From the NCBI GenBank assembly GCA_902783765.1, contig CACZSB010000136.1, positions 1 to 16,599 on the forward strand: a DNA stretch of 16,599 nucleotides, written 5' to 3'. The position numbers were made by a program, and so were the translations under genes. The DNA is from an uncultured Lachnospiraceae bacterium (lineage in GTDB: Bacteria; Bacillota; Clostridia; Lachnospirales; Lachnospiraceae). A model generated the notes under the pieces. It did no database searches and was not told the DNA's origin. It saw only the letters and a list, made by a program, of their open reading frames with translations. Shown here one piece after another: positions 14,525-16,599 of this stretch; the stretch's first letter is position 1, and each line of letters opens with the position of its first letter.

Positions 14525-15076
14525 TTACTCCGGCCGCCTGGCCAAGAGTTTTTTACCATTTTCCTTAAGCCAACGATCCCAACTGCGATAGTCCGGATAA
14601 ACCCGTAGTACCTCTTCATAAAAACGGGCAGAATGGTTGGCTTCCCTTAAATGACAGAGTTCATGAACCACCACACTGTCCAATACCTCCCGGGGCGCCA
14701 GCATTAAGAGACAGTTGAAATTCAGGTTTCCCTGACTGCTGCAGCTGCCCCATCGTCCCCTTTGGGTACGGATGCTGATTCTTTTATAATGCACCCCCAC
14801 CAGCGGCGCGTAATAGGCGACCCGGGCGGGGATATAAGCTTTGGCCTGTTTGATTATGTCCAAAAGCTCCTCCTGACTAAGTCGGGGGATGGAGGCTAAG
14901 GCCTGGGCTTGGGCCCGGGATTTTTCCAGCATGCTTTCGAGGCGGCTGCGATGATCCGCTATAAACTGAAGGATATCTTTTTCTCTGACCCAGTGGGGCC
15001 CACGAATAATCAGCCGGCCCTCTTTTATCTGGGCGGCTAAGGTTTTTCTTTTACTGCGAATCAGTTCATATTCCAT
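14525..15076 (-). CDS. YgjP-type M48-like zinc metallopeptidase (DUF45)
   Basis: A 183-residue protein of the YgjP/DUF45 family, zincin-fold putative metallopeptidases of unknown substrate related to the WSS1/SprT group. The zinc motif HELCH (138-142) is followed by the third ligand His148 in REANHSARF, and RWGSCS (108-113) is the family signature upstream. It lacks a signal peptide or membrane helix, so it should be cytosolic. It is transcribed on its own from a strong-looking promoter; the ribosome site is weak (AAAGG about 9 nt before the ATG). The convergent Cys-rich gene ends 17 bases away with no clear terminator between them. Homology to DNA-protein crosslink proteases is suggestive but does not establish function. 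Confidence 0.92.
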   Translation of the reverse strand: MEYELIRSKRKTLAAQIKEGRLIIRGPHWVREKDILQFIADHRSRLESMLEKSRAQAQALASIPRLSQEELLDIIKQAKAYIPARVAYYAPLVGVHYKRISIRTQRGRWGSCSSQGNLNFNCLLMLAPREVLDSVVVHELCHLREANHSARFYEEVLRVYPDYRSWDRWLKENGKKLLARRPE

Positions 15077-15114
15077 ACGAAAAGCCTTTATCTTTGCGGA
15101 TACCGGATTCGTTT

Positions 15115-15143
15115 ATTATAGTTTTTCCTTTGTGGCTTTTCAA
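15115..15143 (-). promoter_or_regulatory. Strong sigma-A promoter for the YgjP-type gene
   Basis: Read on the minus strand: TTGAAA (15143-15138), a 17-base spacer, then TATAAT (15120-15115). The -10 is perfect and the -35 is 5 of 6. The expected start near 15108 gives a leader of about 30 nt. Confidence 0.65.
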
Positions 15144-15244
15144 TGTTTTCCATGGAATCCGCGGGCTTTGATTATGGTTGCTGCGCAGGCTATCCAAATA
15201 CGTTCGCACACCCAACATGTCATAATTTTGACAATTGTTCTGCG

Positions 15245-15268
15245 GGCGGTCGGACTTGTCCGACCGTC
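15245..15268. promoter_or_regulatory. GC-rich palindrome upstream of the ABC exporter gene
   Basis: CGGTCGGAC (15247-15255) and GTCCGACCG (15258-15266) are perfect inverted arms around TT. The arms extend by a G-T wobble and a G-C pair. No gene is transcribed into it from either side in this window, so a terminator role is unlikely. An operator or a leader structure is more plausible. The binding factor is unknown. Confidence 0.5.
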
Positions 15269-15288
15269 TTATATGTGGTAACATATAA
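15269..15288. promoter_or_regulatory. AT-rich palindrome adjacent to the ABC exporter promoter region
   Basis: TTATATGT (15269-15276) and ACATATAA (15281-15288) are perfect 8-bp inverted arms around GGTA, immediately after the GC-rich palindrome. The right arm overlaps a possible -10, TATAAA (15284-15289), about 37 bases before the ATG; no good -35 is correctly spaced. This arrangement fits a regulator binding site. The rest of 15144-15244 shows only an isolated TTGACA (15228-15233) and the palindrome ACAATTGT (15231-15238). Confidence 0.45.
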
Positions 15289-15325
15289 AGAATAAGAGAA
15301 GAAACAGAAAAGGGATCGTTTGACA

Positions 15326-16599
15326 ATGAAAAGATGGTTCAAATATGTGAAGCCCTACTGGCCCTGGTTTGTCCTGGGGCCTTTATGTATGATTATCGAG
15401 GTGATAGGAGAGGTGCAGATGCCCACCTATCTCCAGGGGGTAATCAACGCCGCCAATGAGGGCACCCTCACCTCTGCCATGGGCTGGCAGGCCATGGGAG
15501 GCATGATCTTCACCGCCCTGTATATGATGGCGGGGGGCATAGGCGGCGCCTGGTTCGGGGCCAAGGCCACGGTGAACTTCGCCGGAGATTTGCGGGAGGA
15601 CATTTACCGCCGAATCCAGACCTTTTCTTTTTCCAATATCGACAAGTTTTCCACCGGTTCCCTGGTGACCCGCATGACCAACGATGTGACCCAGGTCACC
15701 AACTTTGTGGGCATGCTGCTTCGGATGATGCTCCGGGCCCCGGGGATGATGATCGCCGCCTTGATTATGGCGATCCGCATCCGCCCGTCTCTGGCGGTGG
15801 TGTTTGCCGTCAGCATCCCTTTGCTGCTGGTGGGGATTGCGGTGGTGCTGCGGATAGGATTTCCCCGCTTCCAGAAAATGCAGGAATGCATAGATGATAT
15901 CAACACCACCGTGCGGGAAAATGTTACTAACGTGCGGGTGGTGAAAAGCTTTGTGCGGGAAAGCCGGGAGGAAGAAAAATTCGGAGTGGTGAACCGGGGC
16001 CTGAAGGACGCCAGCATATCCGCCGTGAAGGTGATGATCACCACCCAGCCTTTAATGACCTTGCTGATGCAGGGCACCATTTTAGCCCTGGTGCTGATCG
16101 GCGGCCCCATTATTCTGCGGGGGGATATGCCTGTTGGGGATTTGTCTGCCTTTATCACCTATGCCACCCAGATTTTGATGTCCCTGCTGATGATGAGTTT
16201 CATGCTGATGTTCTCTTCCCGGGCCATGGCCTCCGGCAAGCGGATTTTGGAGGTGCTGAAGGAGGAGAGCGATATCCGGGATCTGCCGGAGGCGAACGGT
16301 GAGCAGCGGGTAGCCCGGGGCGCCATCGAGTTCAAAAATGTCACCTTCCGTTATTATAAAACCAGCGAGGACGCGGTGCTGCATAACATCGATCTGAAAA
16401 TCCCCGCCGGGGCCACCGTGGGCATTACCGGCTCCACGGGCTGCGGCAAATCCACCCTGGTGTCCATGATCCCCCGGCTTTACGATCCGGATGAAGGCTC
16501 CGTGCTGGTGGACGGGGTGGACGTGAAGGAATACAAACTCCACAACCTGCGGGAAGATGTGAGCATGGTGCTGCAAAACAACACTTTATTTACCGGCAC
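15326..16599 (+). CDS. ABC exporter, fused membrane and ATPase domains (MsbA/MdlB type), 3'-truncated
   Basis: An ATP-driven exporter half-transporter of the multidrug/lipid type. About 424 residues are visible before the window ends. The N-terminal membrane domain (about residues 12-310) has several hydrophobic segments and the family features FSFSNIDKFSTGSLVTRMTND and ENVTNVRVVKSFVRE. The ATPase domain begins near 333 (IEFKNVTFRYY), with Walker A GSTGCGKS (369-376). The Q-loop region (SMVLQNNTLFTG) reaches the window edge. The signature motif, Walker B and H-loop are outside. The ATG at 15326 is preceded by AAAAGGGA (15308-15315). The gene is divergent from the YgjP-type gene. Such proteins often work as heterodimers with a second ABC gene downstream, which cannot be checked here. 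Substrate unknown. Confidence 0.93.
   Translation, partial: MKRWFKYVKPYWPWFVLGPLCMIIEVIGEVQMPTYLQGVINAANEGTLTSAMGWQAMGGMIFTALYMMAGGIGGAWFGAKATVNFAGDLREDIYRRIQTFSFSNIDKFSTGSLVTRMTNDVTQVTNFVGMLLRMMLRAPGMMIAALIMAIRIRPSLAVVFAVSIPLLLVGIAVVLRIGFPRFQKMQECIDDINTTVRENVTNVRVVKSFVRESREEEKFGVVNRGLKDASISAVKVMITTQPLMTLLMQGTILALVLIGGPIILRGDMPVGDLSAFITYATQILMSLLMMSFMLMFSSRAMASGKRILEVLKEESDIRDLPEANGEQRVARGAIEFKNVTFRYYKTSEDAVLHNIDLKIPAGATVGITGSTGCGKSTLVSMIPRLYDPDEGSVLVDGVDVKEYKLHNLREDVSMVLQNNTLFTG

Noticed and set aside
15228..15256. Perfect -35 hexamer TTGACA at 15228 as part of an ABC exporter promoter.
   Set aside because: The correctly spaced -10 would be CGGACT, which does not resemble the consensus.
15066..15326. 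Open frame of 86 codons on the minus strand in the YgjP-ABC intergenic region.
   Set aside because: It covers the YgjP promoter and both palindromes and overlaps the YgjP start. It has no recognisable domain or good ribosome site.

Overview
The window looks like chromosomal backbone of a Gram-positive Clostridia-type Firmicute, possibly related to Lachnospiraceae. The grounds are a RecU-type Holliday junction resolvase, the paired TIGR03960/TIGR03936 genes next to an RNase E/G, a DUF1292 protein, a Cys-rich conserved protein, purine-rich Shine-Dalgarno sites and sigma-A-like promoters. Base composition is moderately GC-rich. No phage, transposase, CRISPR, rRNA or tRNA gene is visible. The taxonomic placement is inference.

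Layout. (1) 1-3886, plus strand: the 3' part of the GTPase gene obg, then gltX (glutamyl-tRNA synthetase) behind its own promoter, then a compact UvrD-like helicase. (2) 3863-5369, minus strand: a DUF1292 gene and ychF, each with a recognisable promoter. The DUF1292 gene overlaps the helicase tail to tail. (3) 5490-7812, plus strand: mntP, rsmD, coaD and a coiled-coil protein, ending at a clear intrinsic terminator (7819-7844). mntP and ychF share a back-to-back promoter region. (4) 7858-14507, plus strand: a small unknown membrane protein, an RluA-family pseudouridine synthase, recU, a TIGR03960 radical SAM protein, its TIGR03936 partner, an RNase E/G lacking the usual C-terminal part, and a Cys-rich YkgJ-like protein. 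Most are overlapping or tightly spaced. (5) 14525-15076, minus strand: a YgjP-type zinc metallopeptidase with a good promoter. (6) 15326 to the end, plus strand: an ABC exporter running off the window, preceded by two adjacent palindromes.

Most genes are housekeeping: ribosome-associated GTPases (obg, ychF), tRNA charging (gltX), rRNA modification (rsmD, the RluA-type enzyme), RNA processing (rng), CoA synthesis (coaD), recombination (recU) and Mn2+ export (mntP).

The least ordinary region is around recU. The gene contains an uninterrupted run of 18 T, in frame, encoding six phenylalanines. Its 3' end lies in a ~70-bp palindromic repeat whose inverted partner forms the 3' end of the next gene, so the pair brackets the radical SAM gene. 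The two copies differ at a paired stem position by a compensatory change (T-A versus G-C), which suggests the folded form is maintained. I did not find a convincing new multi-gene system. The T18 tract and the repeat pair are the observations most worth following.
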